This document shows, in pieces, positions 30,077 to 38,341 of a stretch of DNA of 64,000 nucleotides. The DNA is from Microbacterium sp. ACRRU. GTDB taxonomy: Bacteria; Actinomycetota; Actinomycetes; Actinomycetales; Microbacteriaceae. The DNA lies in NCBI RefSeq assembly GCF_022346945.1, contig NZ_JAKRNI010000001.1:1-64000 (forward strand), written 5' to 3'. The position numbers were made by a program, and so were the translations under genes. The notes under the pieces were generated by a model that worked only from the letters and a program-made list of their open reading frames with translations, was not told the DNA's origin and did no database searches. The stretch's first letter is position 1. Each line of letters begins with the position of its first letter.

Positions 30077-31525
30077 ATGACATCAACGACCGATCTCGCC
30101 GTCGTGGTGCTCGCGGCGGGGCAGGGCACCCGCATGCGTTCGCGCACCCCTAAGATCCTGCACACGGTGGGCGGGAGGCCGCTCGTCGGGCACGTGCTCG
30201 ACACCGCCGCAGCCCTGGATCCGGCGCGCATCGTCGTGGTCGTGCGGCACGAACGCGAGCGCGTGGCCGAGACCGTCGCCGAGCTGGCGCCCGGGGTCGT
30301 CATCGTCGATCAGGACGAGGTGCCGGGCACCGGGCGCGCGGTCGAGGCCGCTCTCGGCGCACTCGAGGACTTCACGGGCGACGTGCTGGTGCTCAGCGGC
30401 GATGTTCCGCTGCTGCAGGCGCACACGCTCACCGATCTCGTCGCGGCCCACCGGGCCGGCGGCACGGCCGTGACCCTGCTCACCGCGCACGTGGACGATC
30501 CGCAGGGCTACGGCCGGATCATTCGCGACGACACCGACGGTGTGCGCCGCATCGTCGAGCAGAAGGATGCCACGGCCAATGAGGCCGCGGCCCGCGAGAT
30601 CAACGTCGGGGTCTACGTCTTCCAGGTGTCGCCGCTGCGCGACCACCTCGCGCGCGTCGGCACCGCCAACGCGCAGGGCGAGAAGTATCTGACCGACGTC
30701 GTGGCGTTGCTGCGCGATGCGCAGCTGGGGGTCGCGGCATCCGTCACCCCCGATGCGGGTGCGGCCCTCGGGGTGAACGACCGCATCCAGCTGTCGGAGG
30801 CCGGGCGCACGCTCAACGAGCGCACCGTGCGGCACTGGCAGCGCGAGGGTGTCACGGTCGTCGACCCGGCCACGACGTGGATCGACGTCACCGCCGTGCT
30901 GGCCCCCGACGTGACGATCCTGCCCAACACCCACGTCCGTGGTGCGACGGTCGTCGCCGCGGGAGCGACTATCGGACCCGACACGAGCCTGGTGGACTGC
31001 GAGGTCGGCGAGGATGCCACCATCACCCGCACCGACGCGACCCTCGCGGTCGTGGCGGCGGGGGCGACCGTCGGCCCGTTCGCGTACCTGCGCCCCAACG
31101 CGCGCGTGGGGGTGGGCGGCAAGGTCGGCACGTTCGTCGAGGTGAAGAACTCCTCCATCGGCGAGGGCAGCAAGGTGCCGCACCTGTCGTACATCGGCGA
31201 CACCGAGATCGGCCGTGGCGTGAACCTCGGGGCCGGGGCGATCACGGCGAACTACGACGACATCGCCAAGCATCGCACCGTCATCGGCGACGAGGTGCAC
31301 AGCGGCTCGCACAACGTGTTCGTGGCGCCGGTTACCATTGGAGACGGCGCCAAGACCGGCGCCGGCGCGGTGATCCGCAAGGATGTGCCGGCCGGTGCGC
31401 TGGCCCTCAGCGTTGCACCCCAGCGGAACATCGAGGGGTGGGTCGAGAAGAATCGACCGGGCACGGCCGCGGCGGACGCTGCAGCGCGTGCTCGGGATGA
31501 ACAGGAAGCGCGCGATGGCTCGTAA
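30077..31525 (+). CDS. glmU: Bifunctional UDP-N-acetylglucosamine pyrophosphorylase / glucosamine-1-phosphate acetyltransferase
   Basis: 482 aa cytosolic enzyme making UDP-GlcNAc for the cell wall. The N-terminal pyrophosphorylase has VVVLAAGQGTRMRSRTPK. The C-terminal left-handed beta-helix carries hexapeptide repeats and the acetyltransferase block NLGAGAITANYDD with GSHNVFVAPVTIG. The ATG at 30077 begins one base after tRNA-Gln; no other start would keep the nucleotide-binding loop. No independent leader exists, so the message probably arises by tRNA 3'-end processing or from read-through. The 3' end overlaps prs by 11 bases. Confidence 0.95.
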   Translation: MTSTTDLAVVVLAAGQGTRMRSRTPKILHTVGGRPLVGHVLDTAAALDPARIVVVVRHERERVAETVAELAPGVVIVDQDEVPGTGRAVEAALGALEDFTGDVLVLSGDVPLLQAHTLTDLVAAHRAGGTAVTLLTAHVDDPQGYGRIIRDDTDGVRRIVEQKDATANEAAAREINVGVYVFQVSPLRDHLARVGTANAQGEKYLTDVVALLRDAQLGVAASVTPDAGAALGVNDRIQLSEAGRTLNERTVRHWQREGVTVVDPATTWIDVTAVLAPDVTILPNTHVRGATVVAAGATIGPDTSLVDCEVGEDATITRTDATLAVVAAGATVGPFAYLRPNARVGVGGKVGTFVEVKNSSIGEGSKVPHLSYIGDTEIGRGVNLGAGAITANYDDIAKHRTVIGDEVHSGSHNVFVAPVTIGDGAKTGAGAVIRKDVPAGALALSVAPQRNIEGWVEKNRPGTAAADAAARARDEQEARDGS

Positions 31526-32549
31526 GAAGAACCGTGTAGATCTCGACCGCGACAACGGCATCGCCCCCGGGCTCGTCGCCAAGACCAAGAAGCGGCTCGT
31601 GGTCGCCTCCGGGAGGTCGCACCCCGAGCTGGCGCACGAGGTGGCCCGTCATCTCGGCACGGAGCTCGCTCCCACCGAGCACCGCACCTTCGCCTCGGGC
31701 GAGATCTACACCCGGTTCGAGGTGTCGATCCGCGGGTGTGACGTGTTCGTCGTCCAGTCGTTCGGCCCGCCGGTGAACGAGTGGCTCATGGAGCTGCTCA
31801 TCATGCTCGACGCCCTCAAGCGCGCGTCGGCCAAGCGCATCACGGTCGTCGCGCCGTACTTCCCCTACTCTCGCCAGGACAAGAAGGGACGCGGCCGCGA
31901 GCCCATCAGCGCGCGCCTCGTCGCCGACCTGCTGAAGACCGCGGGCGCCGACCGCATCATGAGCGTCGACCTCCATGCCGCTCAGATCCAGGGCTTCTTC
32001 GACGGCCCCGTCGACCACCTGTTCGCCAAGCCGGTCCTCCTCGAGCACTTCGAGCAGGGTCTCACCGGCGAGGACCGCGAGACCCTGACGGTGGTCTCGC
32101 CCGACATGGGCCGGGTTCGTGTCGCCGACACGTGGTCCGACAGCCTCGGCGCGCCGCTGGCCATCATTCACAAGCGCCGCGACCCGAAGGTCGCCAACCA
32201 GGTCTCGGTGCACGAGATCGTCGGTGACGTGACCGGCCGCACCTGCCTGCTCGTCGACGACATGATCGACACCGGTGGCACGATCCAGAAGGCGGCGCAG
32301 GCCCTCAAGGCGAACGGGGCGCGCAAGGTCATCGTGGCCGCGACGCACGCGATCTTCAGCGACCCGGCGAGCGAGCGGCTCCAGGATGCCGCGATCGACG
32401 AGGTCGTCGTCACGGACACCGTGCCGCTGCCGCCGGAGCGTCGCTTCCCGGGGCTCACGGTGCTGCCGATCGCGCCGCTGCTCGCGCGCGCCATCCACGA
32501 GGTCTTCGAGGACGGCTCGGTGACGAGCATGTTCGGCGGCGACGCCTGA
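31515..32549 (+). CDS. prs: Ribose-phosphate pyrophosphokinase
   Basis: 344 aa PRPP synthase supplying nucleotides, His, Trp and arabinan precursors. Motifs: FASGEIYTRFEVSIRG, the flexible-loop PYFPYSRQDKKGRGREPIS, SVDLHAAQIQGFF and the PRPP-binding VDDMIDTGGTI. ATG 31515 has AGGAAGCGC upstream and starts within glmU; an in-frame ATG six codons earlier is possible. Confidence 0.95.
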   Translation: MARKKNRVDLDRDNGIAPGLVAKTKKRLVVASGRSHPELAHEVARHLGTELAPTEHRTFASGEIYTRFEVSIRGCDVFVVQSFGPPVNEWLMELLIMLDALKRASAKRITVVAPYFPYSRQDKKGRGREPISARLVADLLKTAGADRIMSVDLHAAQIQGFFDGPVDHLFAKPVLLEHFEQGLTGEDRETLTVVSPDMGRVRVADTWSDSLGAPLAIIHKRRDPKVANQVSVHEIVGDVTGRTCLLVDDMIDTGGTIQKAAQALKANGARKVIVAATHAIFSDPASERLQDAAIDEVVVTDTVPLPPERRFPGLTVLPIAPLLARAIHEVFEDGSVTSMFGGDA

Positions 32550-32657
32550 GACTCACGGCGTGCTCAAAGGTTCGGCGAAGACTGAACCGGGCCGGGCCGG
32601 GGATCGTGTTGTGAGGGAGCACGCTCGCTCCGTGAGGCACGACCGAAAGAGGACCCC

Positions 32658-33143
32658 ATGATCCGCGCGACCGCCGTCCCCCGTCCCCTCCGTCTCGGCA
32701 CCGCCCTCGTGGGCGTCGCCGGCATCGCGGCCCTGGCCGGATGCTCGGGCGGGACCGTCGATGCCGCAGACCCGGCCACGTCGGCTCCGGCCGCCTCGGC
32801 GGCGCCGAGCGCGGAGGCCGGCACGGGGGGTTCGACCGCGTCCGGCACCTTCGCGGACGGCACGTACGAGGCCACCGGCCAGTACGCCACCCCCGAGAGC
32901 GTGGAGACCGTGGACGTGACGCTCACGATCGCGGACGACACTGTCACGGACGTGACCGTCACCGGCGACCCGCAGGCGGCCGAGTCTCGGCGCTACCAGG
33001 CGGAGTTCATCGGGGGGATCAAGGACGAGGTGGTCGGGAAGAAGCTCGATGAGATCTCGGTGAGCAAGGTCGCGGGTTCCTCCCTCACCAGCGGCGGATT
33101 CATGAAGGCTCTCGAGACGATCACGTCCGAGGCGCGGGCCTGA
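32658..33143 (+). CDS. FMN-binding-domain lipoprotein
   Basis: 161 aa. Signal peptide with lipobox LAGC (Cys29), a 40-residue Ala/Ser/Gly/Pro linker, then a single FMN_bind domain (about residues 70-161). The flavinylation-site region reads GSSLTS (140-145), where classical NqrC/RnfG domains have GAT-x-TS, so Ser142 would take the place of the acceptor Thr. GAAAGAGGA precedes the ATG. First gene of an operon with apbE and the membrane-reductase fusion. Likely carries electrons outside the membrane; its acceptor is unknown. Confidence 0.88.
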   Translation: MIRATAVPRPLRLGTALVGVAGIAALAGCSGGTVDAADPATSAPAASAAPSAEAGTGGSTASGTFADGTYEATGQYATPESVETVDVTLTIADDTVTDVTVTGDPQAAESRRYQAEFIGGIKDEVVGKKLDEISVSKVAGSSLTSGGFMKALETITSEARA

Positions 33144-33147
33144 GTCC

Positions 33148-34023
33148 ATGACCGCGGCGACCGCGACTGGTTCCGTCTGGACCTTCGACGCCATCGGTAC
33201 CGCGTGGGCGATCGAGACGACGCACCCGCTGTCTCCGGTCGTCCGGGCGGAGGTCTCCGCCGTCGTGGACGGGTTCGACCGGGCCTGGTCGCGGTTCCGC
33301 GACGACTCGGCGGTCTCGGCGCTGGCCACGGGGCGGTCGGCATCCGTCGATGCCCCCGAAGACACGGATGCCATGCTGGCGCTGTACGACGAGCTCGACG
33401 TCGCGACGCGCGGCGCCGTCAACCCGCTCGTCGGCGATGCGCTCGCACGCCTCGGCTACGACGCGCGGCTGACTCTGGCCCCGGTCGGATCGCCGGAGTC
33501 CGCGCCGCCCTGGCGCGAGGTCATGACGTGGGGGAGTGGCATCCTGTCGCTCTCCCTCCCCGCGACGATAGACGTCGGCGCGCTGGGGAAGGGGCGCCTC
33601 GTCGACCGTGTGTTGGAGTCGCTCCTGTCGCGCGTGAAGGGCGACGTGGTCGTCGACGGCTCGGGCGATCTCGCCGTTCGAGGCGCGCCCGTGCGCGTCG
33701 GGTTGGAGCACCCCTACGATCCGACCCGCGCGATCGGTGTGGTCGAGGTGCGGGATGCCGCGCTGTGCGCGTCGGCGATCACCCGCCGCGCGTGGGGTCA
33801 GGGGCTGCACCATGTGCTCGATGCCCGGACGGGGGCGCCGGTGGACGCGTTCGCGGCCACGTGGGCGATCGCCGACACCGCGATGCGGGCGGATGCACTC
33901 GCCACGGCGCTGTTCTTCGACGGCGGCCCGGAGCTCGCGGCCGCCTGGGGCGCCTCGTGGGTGCGCATGCGCACCGATGGCCGCGTGGAGTGGTCGCCCG
34001 GATTCGAGGGGGAGATCTTCTGA
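33148..34023 (+). CDS. apbE: FAD:protein FMN transferase (ApbE-like)
   Basis: 291 aa enzyme that attaches FMN covalently to Ser/Thr of target proteins using FAD and Mg2+. Motifs: IDVGALGKG, DGSGDLAVRG (in place of the usual GGN), HHVLDARTGAPV and TAMRADALATALF with the metal-binding region. Notably there is no signal peptide or lipobox, unlike many ApbE proteins that work outside the membrane. Four bases after the FMN lipoprotein gene, its presumed substrate; stop overlaps the next ATG (TGATG). Confidence 0.92.
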   Translation: MTAATATGSVWTFDAIGTAWAIETTHPLSPVVRAEVSAVVDGFDRAWSRFRDDSAVSALATGRSASVDAPEDTDAMLALYDELDVATRGAVNPLVGDALARLGYDARLTLAPVGSPESAPPWREVMTWGSGILSLSLPATIDVGALGKGRLVDRVLESLLSRVKGDVVVDGSGDLAVRGAPVRVGLEHPYDPTRAIGVVEVRDAALCASAITRRAWGQGLHHVLDARTGAPVDAFAATWAIADTAMRADALATALFFDGGPELAAAWGASWVRMRTDGRVEWSPGFEGEIF

Positions 34024-35576
34024 TGAGTGCGACGTTGACGGCGGGTTCGACTCGTGTGCGCGGCATGCTCGGCCGTGTCTCGATGTACCGACTCGTGCTG
34101 GCCTCGCTCGGTCTTCTCTCGCTCATCGCCGTGGTCCTGGCGTTCGCCGGGCTGGTCGTGCCCGATCCGCTCGAGATCGTCGTGAGCGCGGTGGTCCTGA
34201 GCGCCGCGTGCGTCGCGGCCGACCTCGTCGCGCAGAGCGTTCTGCGGATGCCGCGACGCCTGGAGTCCTCGCTCATCACCGCGGCGATCCTCCTGTTCGT
34301 GCTCCGCCCCACGGTCGAGCCGCTGGGCGTGGCCGGGCTCGTGCTCGCCGGTGCCGTGGCATCCCTGTCGAAATACCTGCTCGCGTGGCGCGGCCGGCAC
34401 ATCCTCAACCCGGCCGCGACGGGTGCGACCGTGTTGACGATCGTGAGCGTGTGGGCACCCGAGCTCGGGGGGTCGTCCTGGTGGGTGGGGTCACCATGGC
34501 TGGCGGGCCCGGTCCTCGTCCTGGGGCTGCTGCTCCTCGCGCGCACGGATCGCCTCGCCGTCGTCGCGGTGTTCTGGGTGGTTGCGGTGGTCGTGGCGTT
34601 CATCCGGACGACCGTGCAGTTCCAGGCGGCGGGCTTCCCCGTCGATGTCGCGGCGGTGCTGCTGCAGGTGACGTTCTCGTCACCGTTCCTGTTCCTCGGG
34701 GCGTTCATGCTGTCCGAGCCGCTCACCCTGCCACCGCGCCGGCGTCAGCAGTTCGTCGTCGCCGCGATCGTCGGTGTCCTCGCCGGCTGGCCGATCGCCG
34801 TCGGCGCCATCACGCTCGGTCAGGAGCGTGCGCTGCTGATCGGCAATCTGGTGGCGTTCCTGTTCTGCCTCCGAGCCGCCGTGCGACTGCGGCTGGAGGG
34901 TCGACGCGATCTGACCCCGACGGTGCGGGAGCTGACGTTCCAGGCGGCGCGGTCGTTCTCGTTCGCGCCGGGGCAGTACTTGGAGCTCGACGTTCCCCAC
35001 CGGCGACCCGACGGACGCGGCACGCGGCGAGAGTTCTCGATCGCATCGGCCCCCGAGGATCTGCCGACGGTGCGCATCGCCTTCAAGGACGGATCGCAGT
35101 CGTCGTACAAGCGTGCCCTCGCCGAGGTTCCGCTGGGCGGCACCCTCGCCGTGACCGGAGTGTGGGGCGACTTCGTCCTCCCCGCCCGTCCGACGGCGCC
35201 CGTCCTCCTCGTCGCCGCGGGCATCGGCGTGACGCCGTTCGTCGCGCAGCTGCGGCACCTGGCGGCCACGGGACAGCGCCGCGACATCGTGCTCGTCTAC
35301 GTCGTCTCGGACTCGGGCGAGCTGGCCTTCCGCGACGACATCGCCGCCAGCGGCATCCCGGTCGTGGTGTTCTGCCCCGACGAGCCGCGCGACCTGCCCG
35401 CCGGCTGGACGTGGGCCGGCCCCGAGCGTGTGGATGCCGAGAGCCTCGTGCGCGCGGTCCCCGACATCGCGCAGCGCGCGGCGTACGTGTCGGGTCCGCC
35501 GCGTCTCATCGCGGCGCTGGCACCGGGCCTCGCCCGCGCGAAGTCGCTCACGACCGACGCGTTCGCCGGGTACTGA
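34023..35576 (+). CDS. Fused RnfD/NqrB-like membrane domain and FAD/NAD(P) reductase
   Basis: 517 aa. About the first 290 residues form eight or nine membrane helices resembling RnfD/NqrB (HILNPAATGATVL in a central loop, and an SEPLTLPPRRRQ loop). The C-terminal 215 residues are a ferredoxin-NADP reductase-like module: FAD motif RREFSIAS, NAD(P)-binding AAGIGVTPFVAQL and a late YVSGPP. There is no 2Fe-2S ferredoxin domain. Predicted role: pass electrons from cytosolic NAD(P)H across the membrane to the flavinylated lipoprotein encoded upstream. ATG overlaps the apbE stop. Confidence 0.87.
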   Translation: MSATLTAGSTRVRGMLGRVSMYRLVLASLGLLSLIAVVLAFAGLVVPDPLEIVVSAVVLSAACVAADLVAQSVLRMPRRLESSLITAAILLFVLRPTVEPLGVAGLVLAGAVASLSKYLLAWRGRHILNPAATGATVLTIVSVWAPELGGSSWWVGSPWLAGPVLVLGLLLLARTDRLAVVAVFWVVAVVVAFIRTTVQFQAAGFPVDVAAVLLQVTFSSPFLFLGAFMLSEPLTLPPRRRQQFVVAAIVGVLAGWPIAVGAITLGQERALLIGNLVAFLFCLRAAVRLRLEGRRDLTPTVRELTFQAARSFSFAPGQYLELDVPHRRPDGRGTRREFSIASAPEDLPTVRIAFKDGSQSSYKRALAEVPLGGTLAVTGVWGDFVLPARPTAPVLLVAAGIGVTPFVAQLRHLAATGQRRDIVLVYVVSDSGELAFRDDIAASGIPVVVFCPDEPRDLPAGWTWAGPERVDAESLVRAVPDIAQRAAYVSGPPRLIAALAPGLARAKSLTTDAFAGY

Positions 35577-35596
35577 GACGGCACGCGCGGTGACCG

Positions 35597-35621
35597 GGGA
35601 GCCCGGGTTCGGCCGGGCCCC
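35597..35621. terminator. Hairpin between the flavin operon and the sensor kinase
   Basis: GCCCGG/CCGGGC stem (35601-35606 with 35613-35618) extended by GGG/CCC across a bulged A. It lies in the 62-base space between two convergent gene ends and could stop transcription from both sides. Confidence 0.55.
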
Positions 35622-35638
35622 GCGGTTCGCGTGAGGAT

Positions 35639-37126
35639 TCAGACCGGATCGACCGGCTTCGCGGGCAGCCGCACCTCGAAGGTCGTGTCGCCCGGGGTGC
35701 TGCGCACCGTGATCGTCCCGTGGTGGGCTTCGACGATCGCCCTCGCGATCGACAGGCCCAGGCCCGTGCCCCCGGTCTTGCGGTCGCGGGAGCGGTCGGC
35801 GCGCGCGAACCTCTCGAAGAGCTGAGGGGCGACGGCCGGGTCGATCCCCGGGCCGTCATCGTGCACGCGCAGGACCGCGTCGTCGCCTTCGCGCGCGACC
35901 GAGACCGTGACCTCGGTTCCGGCCGGCGTGTGGGTGCGGGCGTTGGCGAGCAGGTTGGCGACGACCTGATTGAGCCGTGAGGCGTCGCCGGCGAGCTCGA
36001 CCGGCTCGTCGCCGACCTCGATCGACCAGGCATGATCCGGTCCGGCCGGGCGTGCGTCCCCGACCGCCTCGACGGCCAGCCGCGTCAGGTCGACGGTCCC
36101 GTAGACGAGCTCCTGCCCTTCATCGAGACGCGCGAGGAGCAGCAGGTCCTCGACGAGCGTGGTCATGCGCAACGATTGCGCCTGAATGCGTTCGAGCGAT
36201 TGCTCGGTGGTTTCCACGGCCATGGCGGTGCGCTGGCGGGTCTCGTCGTCCTGGGCCTGGCGCATCGCGCGCAGCGAGAGCTCGGAGAAGCCCCGGATGG
36301 ATGCCAGCGGCGTGCGCAGCTCGTGACTGGCATCCGCCACGAACCGGCGCATCAGCTCCTCGTTGCGCTGTCGAGCGGCGAGCGAGGCGTCGACCTTGTC
36401 GAGGAGCGTGTTCAGCGCGGCGCCGACCTGTCCGATCTCGGTGTGCTCGTCGACCTGCTCCGCCGGGACCCGTTCGTCGATGGAGACGTCTCCCTGGTCC
36501 ATGCGGATGGATGCCACGCGCGTCGCCGTTTCGGCGACGGAACGCAGGGGGCGCAGGCCCACGCGGATGACGAGCGCGATGATCACGGCGAGGAGGAGCA
36601 GGCCACCGGCGGTGACGAGGGCCACCGTGGTCAGGATCGCTCCGATGGTCGCCGTCACCTGGCTGAGGGGCAGCCCGAGGACCACGACCGTGCCGGCCTG
36701 GTTGCCGGTGATGCCGATGCGGTAGTCGCCGAGGCGCGGGAGATCGACGGTGTCGGAGCCGATCTCGGAGAGACCCGTCGCCACCGCATCGCGGATCTCG
36801 TCGACCTGCGCCTCGTCGAGTGCGCTCACCGACCGACCGTCGACATAGGCGCCGGTGTCACCGGTGAGCGGGGTGCGCAGGACGAGGACCGTGCCGTCGG
36901 GAAACGGTCCGGCCGCGAGGACGTCGATGGCCGAGCTCGTCGGTCCGACTTGAACATTGGCCAGGGCAGCCGAGACCTGCGCATTGAGGTTGGTCTGCAG
37001 CACGCCGGTGATGATCGCGCTCGTCGAGACGGCGATCATCACGAGGATGAAGGTGACCATGCCGATGACGGCGGTCATCAGTCGCGCCTGCAGCGTCCAC
37101 CGGTGGCGCGCGAGGGGGCGGGTCAC
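35639..37126 (-). CDS. Two-component sensor histidine kinase
   Basis: 495 aa. TM1 (about 17-40), an extracytoplasmic sensor of about 120 residues with no known domain, TM2 (about 163-187), HAMP, HisKA with FVADASHELRTPL, and HATPase with N-box NLLANARTHTP, G1 DDGPGIDP and GGTGLGLSIA. Similar in layout to actinobacterial TcrY/PrrB-type kinases. The GTG start overlaps the regulator stop (GTGA), so it is translated with its partner. Convergent with the flavin operon; a regulatory link is possible but not shown. Confidence 0.92.
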   Translation of the reverse strand: MTRPLARHRWTLQARLMTAVIGMVTFILVMIAVSTSAIITGVLQTNLNAQVSAALANVQVGPTSSAIDVLAAGPFPDGTVLVLRTPLTGDTGAYVDGRSVSALDEAQVDEIRDAVATGLSEIGSDTVDLPRLGDYRIGITGNQAGTVVVLGLPLSQVTATIGAILTTVALVTAGGLLLLAVIIALVIRVGLRPLRSVAETATRVASIRMDQGDVSIDERVPAEQVDEHTEIGQVGAALNTLLDKVDASLAARQRNEELMRRFVADASHELRTPLASIRGFSELSLRAMRQAQDDETRQRTAMAVETTEQSLERIQAQSLRMTTLVEDLLLLARLDEGQELVYGTVDLTRLAVEAVGDARPAGPDHAWSIEVGDEPVELAGDASRLNQVVANLLANARTHTPAGTEVTVSVAREGDDAVLRVHDDGPGIDPAVAPQLFERFARADRSRDRKTGGTGLGLSIARAIVEAHHGTITVRSTPGDTTFEVRLPAKPVDPV

Positions 37127-37866
37127 TGAGGTGCTTTGATCATGTAGCCGACGCCGCGGACGGTGTGGATGAGCGGCTCGTTGCCGGCGTCGATCTTCTT
37201 GCGCAGGTACGAGATGTACAGCTCGACGACGCTGGAGCGCCCCCCGAAGTCGTAGTTCCAGACGCGGTCGAGGATCTGCGCTTTCGACACGACGCGTCGC
37301 TGGTTGCGCATGAGGAAGCGCAGGAGCTCGAACTCCGTGGCCGTCAGATCGATCTCGGTCCCCGCACGCACCACCTCGTGGCTGTCCTCGTTCAGAGACA
37401 GGTCGCCCACGCGCAGGATCGGCTCGGAATCCCTTGTCGACGCGGTCCCCGCGCGGCGCATGAGGCCGCGCAGGCGCGCCACGACCTCTTCGAGGCTGAA
37501 GGGCTTCGTCACGTAGTCGTCACCGCCCGCCGTGAGTCCGGCGACCCGGTCGGCGACGGCATCCTTCGCGGTGAGGAACAGCACCGGGACGTCGTTGCCG
37601 GAGTGACGCAGCCGCTGCAGCACCGCCATGCCGTCGAGGTCGGGCATCATGATGTCGAGCACCATGGCATCCGGTTCGAAGTCCCGGGCGGCGGCGAGAG
37701 CGTCGAAACCGGAGCCCGCGGTGCGGACGTCCCACCCCTCCATGCGCAGAGCCATCGACAGCAGGTCGGTGAGCATCTGCTCGTCGTCCACGACGAGGAC
37801 GCGGAGGGCACTGCCGTCCGGACGGGTGAAGGCGGGAGCGCTGGCGGTCGTGGTCATGGCACCCAT
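37123..37866 (-). CDS. OmpR-family response regulator
   Basis: 247 aa. Receiver: VLVVDDEQ (acidic pair), phosphoacceptor Asp in MVLDIMMPDLDG, FLTAKD (Thr) and DDYVTKPFS (Lys). Output: winged-helix with LTATEFELLRFLM and VVELYISYLRKKI. Two ATGs (37866 and 37857) lack a Shine-Dalgarno. With TAGATT at 37882-37877 acting as -10, the first ATG would be nearly leaderless. Spaced CTATG repeats lie just upstream, suggesting autoregulation. Confidence 0.93.
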   Translation of the reverse strand: MGAMTTTASAPAFTRPDGSALRVLVVDDEQMLTDLLSMALRMEGWDVRTAGSGFDALAAARDFEPDAMVLDIMMPDLDGMAVLQRLRHSGNDVPVLFLTAKDAVADRVAGLTAGGDDYVTKPFSLEEVVARLRGLMRRAGTASTRDSEPILRVGDLSLNEDSHEVVRAGTEIDLTATEFELLRFLMRNQRRVVSKAQILDRVWNYDFGGRSSVVELYISYLRKKIDAGNEPLIHTVRGVGYMIKAPQ

Positions 37867-37879
37867 TGTGCGGTGAAAT

Positions 37880-37918
37880 CTATGAGCTTTCTATGGCGCG
37901 CGCTATGCGCTCGCTGTG
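37880..37918 (+). promoter_or_regulatory. Direct repeats CTATG at the response-regulator promoter
   Basis: CTATG occurs at 37880, 37891 and 37903, and CTGTG at 37914, giving start-to-start spacings of 11, 12 and 11 bases, about one helical turn. This is the usual geometry of OmpR-family binding sites. The repeats lie in the last codons of vanZ and directly upstream of the regulator, and they force two rare ATA isoleucine codons into vanZ. Confidence 0.6.
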
Positions 37919-38341
37919 AAGTCGACGGGCCCGCGCGACGGCCATCGCCGCGACGACCCCGACGGCCGCGCCGATGGTGTTGGCGAGGAGGTCCCGGGCA
38001 TCCGCCACCCGGCTCGGAAGCAGTGCCCATTGCGACAGCTCGATCACGACGCTGAGCGCGAGGCCGCCGAGGACGCCCAGCCACGGCCGGCCGCCCCACG
38101 CCAGGACGAGGAGTCCGAAGGGCGCGAACAGCGCGATGTTGGCGCTGAACTCGACGAGCTCGAACGTCACCCACGCCGTCGGTGGCCACGCCTCCAACGC
38201 ACGGAGAAGGCTCGCCAGGACGCTCGCCGTCTCCGGGCCGTACGGTGCGGGGCGCAGGGTGATCCACCAGAGCCCGAACGCATACGACGCCGAAGCGGCG
38301 ACGAGCAGGGCCCGCCGCCGCTTCGTGATGGTGCGCCTCAG
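37880..38341 (-). CDS. VanZ-like membrane protein, apparent CTG start
   Basis: 153 aa with four predicted membrane helices. Contains the VanZ-type block ELVEFSANIALFAPFGLLVL and a C-terminal DARDLLANTIGAAVGV. VanZ-like proteins are widespread and mostly uncharacterised; glycopeptide resistance is not implied. No ATG, GTG or TTG exists in frame near the start. CTG at 38341 overlaps the gnd stop as CTGA, mirroring the ATGA/GTGA couplings used elsewhere here. Last gene of the gntR-gntK-gnd run. Confidence 0.75.
   Translation of the reverse strand: MRRTITKRRRALLVAASASYAFGLWWITLRPAPYGPETASVLASLLRALEAWPPTAWVTFELVEFSANIALFAPFGLLVLAWGGRPWLGVLGGLALSVVIELSQWALLPSRVADARDLLANTIGAAVGVVAAMAVARARRLHSERIARAIESS

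Noticed and set aside
34405..34440. TGAT sequence in the membrane domain as a second covalent FMN site
   Set aside because: It matches a [ST]GAT pattern but lies in the NPA loop rather than where NqrB/RnfD carry FMN; not supportable without alignment.
37880..38341. Glycopeptide resistance (VanZ)
   Set aside because: VanZ-like folds are common in susceptible bacteria and no other van gene is present.
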